Assembly: GCA_001566295.1 (NCBI GenBank)
Contig: KQ964263.1
Location: 186,001-250,000, forward strand
DNA: 64,000 bases
Reading direction: 5' to 3'
Origin: Microdochium bolleyi
Lineage: Eukaryota; Ascomycota; Sordariomycetes; Xylariales; Microdochiaceae
Under the pieces are notes generated by a model, which made no database searches, was not told the origin of the DNA, and saw only the letters and a program-made list of their open reading frames with translations. How positions within the stretch are numbered: position 1 is the stretch's first letter; every line of letters starts with the position of its first letter. The position numbers and the translations under genes are program-made. This document shows, one piece after another, positions 62,396 through 64,000 of the stretch.

Positions 62396-64000
62396 ATGAA
62401 CCAACAATACAAAAGCGGCGAACAAGCTATATCAAAGCTGATACAACAGAAAAACCCCAGATCGGCCATCACGCTCGAGGACGTGCACCGCCTCGCCGCA
62501 GACCTGCGCTTCTCCGTTACAGACCTGGACGATGCGCAGGCGTACCTGCTGATGCTGCAGTCCCTCGAGGGCGTGATGCAGCACGTCGAGCAGAGTCCAG
62601 AGTACCTCCACCCGTCCCTCATTCCACAGCCCGTGGTGGGAGGCTCTCGCATATACCATCAGCCTGCGGCCGAGGACAACCCCATGAACGCGTGGAGCCA
62701 CTGCTGCCACCTCGAGGCAGCTCACCCGACGAGTGATCTGCTCAAGGGCCGGACCGTGGCGATCAAGGACAACATCTCAGTGGGGGGCCTGCCGACGACG
62801 CTGGGGACGCACCCGGAACTGCTCCACGGCAAGGAGTTCCCCGTCTCGACCATCGACGCCACCGTCGTGGCCCGGCTGCTGTCCGCGGGCGCGGTGGTCA
62901 AGGGCACGTCGACGTGCGAGAACTTCTGCGCGTCGGCGCTGTCCTGGACCTCGGCGTCGGGCCCCGTGCATCACCCCCTGCGGCGCGGCTACACGTCCGG
63001 CGGGAGCAGCAGCGGCTCCTGCGCGCTCGTCGCGGCGCACAAGCTGCAGCGCAGCCGAAGCCCACACACCGCCGTTGCCGCCGGCGATCAATCCTCATAT
63101 GAATCACTCGGACCGACCGTCGAGCTCGCTATCGGCAGCGACCAAGCCGGCTCGGTCCGGAACCCGGCGTGCTACACGGGCCTGTACGGCCTGAAGCCCA
63201 CGTTCGGCCTGGTCCCGTACACGGGGGCCGCCTCGATGAGTCCCATGATCGACCACCTGGGCCCCATCGCCGCGAGCCTCGAGGACGTCGCGCTGCTGCT
63301 CCGCGTCATGGCCGGCTGGGACGGGATCGACGCCGCCCGGATGACGCCCGAGTCACCCCGCGTCGAGGCCGTGGTGGACTACCCAGCGAAGCTGGCTGAC
63401 TTCCGCAGGGGACTGAAAGTGAACGGGAAGCCCCCGGGGCCCCCACTGAGAGTCGGGCTGCTCACCGAGTCCTTCCTCGTGCCGGACCTCGACCCGGCCG
63501 TTGCCACGCTGATCAGGGACAACACCCGAGCCTACTTCACCGCAGCGGGAGCCACCGTCGTCGACGTCTCGGTGCCGATGCATACCGAGGCGCCCTTGAT
63601 ATGGACCGCCGCCGCCCGGCCCTCGATGAGCCAGTTCCTCAGCCAGGGCCGGCCGGCGGGCCACCTGTCGTATCTCCCTCCGCACCTCCGCACGCAGTGG
63701 CCGCCAGCGCAAAAGGTGTATGACCTGCTCAACAAGTCCAACCCGGCGCTCGTCAACATTCACCTGGCGGGGCAACTCGCCGCCGCTAATACGGCCGAGC
63801 TCAGCGCCGTTGCGCCGGCGTGGCTCGAGGCGAAAGCGCACCGCAAGGTGTTTGAGCTGCGGGCCGCCTACGACGCGGTCTTGGACGCAGCAGCCAAGGA
63901 CAGTGGCGGCGGTGTAGACGTGCTCGTGCTGCCCTGCGCGCCGACGCCCGCGATGCCGCACCCGGACCCGGCCGCGCCGATCCTCGAGCGGCTCCGGCCC
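62396..64000 (+). CDS. Amidase-signature enzyme (3' truncated by window edge)
   Basis: The frame is open from the ATG at 62396 to the last base (535 codons), so the C-terminus is missing. The Ser-cis-Ser-Lys triad is visible: Lys124 in VAIKDNIS, the cis-Ser near residues 204-206 in GYTSGGSSSGS, and the nucleophile Ser253 in IGSDQAGSVRNPACY, followed by YGLKPTFGLVPYTGA. It hydrolyses a carboxamide to acid and ammonia; members range from acetamidase to glutamyl-tRNA amidotransferase A. No signal peptide is present. Between the cis-Ser and nucleophile blocks there are about 24 more residues (217-240) than in compact family members, without splice signals. The substrate is unknown. Confidence 0.92.
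   Translation, partial: MNQQYKSGEQAISKLIQQKNPRSAITLEDVHRLAADLRFSVTDLDDAQAYLLMLQSLEGVMQHVEQSPEYLHPSLIPQPVVGGSRIYHQPAAEDNPMNAWSHCCHLEAAHPTSDLLKGRTVAIKDNISVGGLPTTLGTHPELLHGKEFPVSTIDATVVARLLSAGAVVKGTSTCENFCASALSWTSASGPVHHPLRRGYTSGGSSSGSCALVAAHKLQRSRSPHTAVAAGDQSSYESLGPTVELAIGSDQAGSVRNPACYTGLYGLKPTFGLVPYTGAASMSPMIDHLGPIAASLEDVALLLRVMAGWDGIDAARMTPESPRVEAVVDYPAKLADFRRGLKVNGKPPGPPLRVGLLTESFLVPDLDPAVATLIRDNTRAYFTAAGATVVDVSVPMHTEAPLIWTAAARPSMSQFLSQGRPAGHLSYLPPHLRTQWPPAQKVYDLLNKSNPALVNIHLAGQLAAANTAELSAVAPAWLEAKAHRKVFELRAAYDAVLDAAAKDSGGGVDVLVLPCAPTPAMPHPDPAAPILERLRP

Overview
The window looks like nuclear DNA of a filamentous ascomycete (Pezizomycotina, probably a Sordariomycete). The evidence is short spliceosomal introns (about 50-110 nt) with GT...AG ends and CTAAC-like branch sites, GC-rich exons, an assimilatory NADPH nitrate reductase, and fungus-specific families: a Zn2Cys6 regulator, HET domains, NACHT/NB-ARC STAND proteins, a Pth11-like rhodopsin-fold receptor, F-box/leucine-rich proteins and Thr-rich secreted proteins. 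I see no tRNA, rRNA, CRISPR array or intact transposon.

Layout. 1-2.2 kb: 3' part of nitrate reductase, cut by the window edge. 2.9-10.7 kb: a five-exon NLR (lipase-like, NB-ARC, TPR), a two-TM protein and a HET-domain protein. 11.3-14.6 kb: a small GPI-type secreted protein and two damaged F-box paralogs. 16.3-23.2 kb: a secreted Thr-rich protein with a DUF4430-like C-terminus, a Zn2Cys6 regulator and a rhodopsin-fold membrane protein. 23.2-27.8 kb: gene-poor. 27.8-32.2 kb: three F-box paralogs in a row, the last truncated. 32.5-33.8 kb: a metal amidohydrolase. 34.9-43.4 kb: a head-to-head pair, a STAND-N/ankyrin-like protein and a HET + NACHT-WD40 protein, with overlapping inverted repeats between them. 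45.0-47.5 kb: a secreted cysteine-rich protein with a phospholipase A2 signature. 47.9-58.9 kb: a metabolic stretch (P450, class II aldolase, amino-acid permease, CYP504-like P450, short-chain dehydrogenase). 60.0-61.6 kb: a broken secreted chitin-binding gene. 62.4 kb to the edge: an amidase.

Two themes stand out. The first is non-self recognition: three STAND-type receptors, two HET modules and five F-box relatives lie within 43 kb, with truncations, frame breaks and duplications typical of fast-evolving recognition genes. The second is the 48-59 kb metabolic stretch, whose divergent P450/aldolase promoter is dense in CGG/CCG inverted repeats of the kind Zn2Cys6 regulators bind. Exon structures were derived by hand from splice signals and frame continuity. 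Family names come from recognised motifs; no database search was possible.
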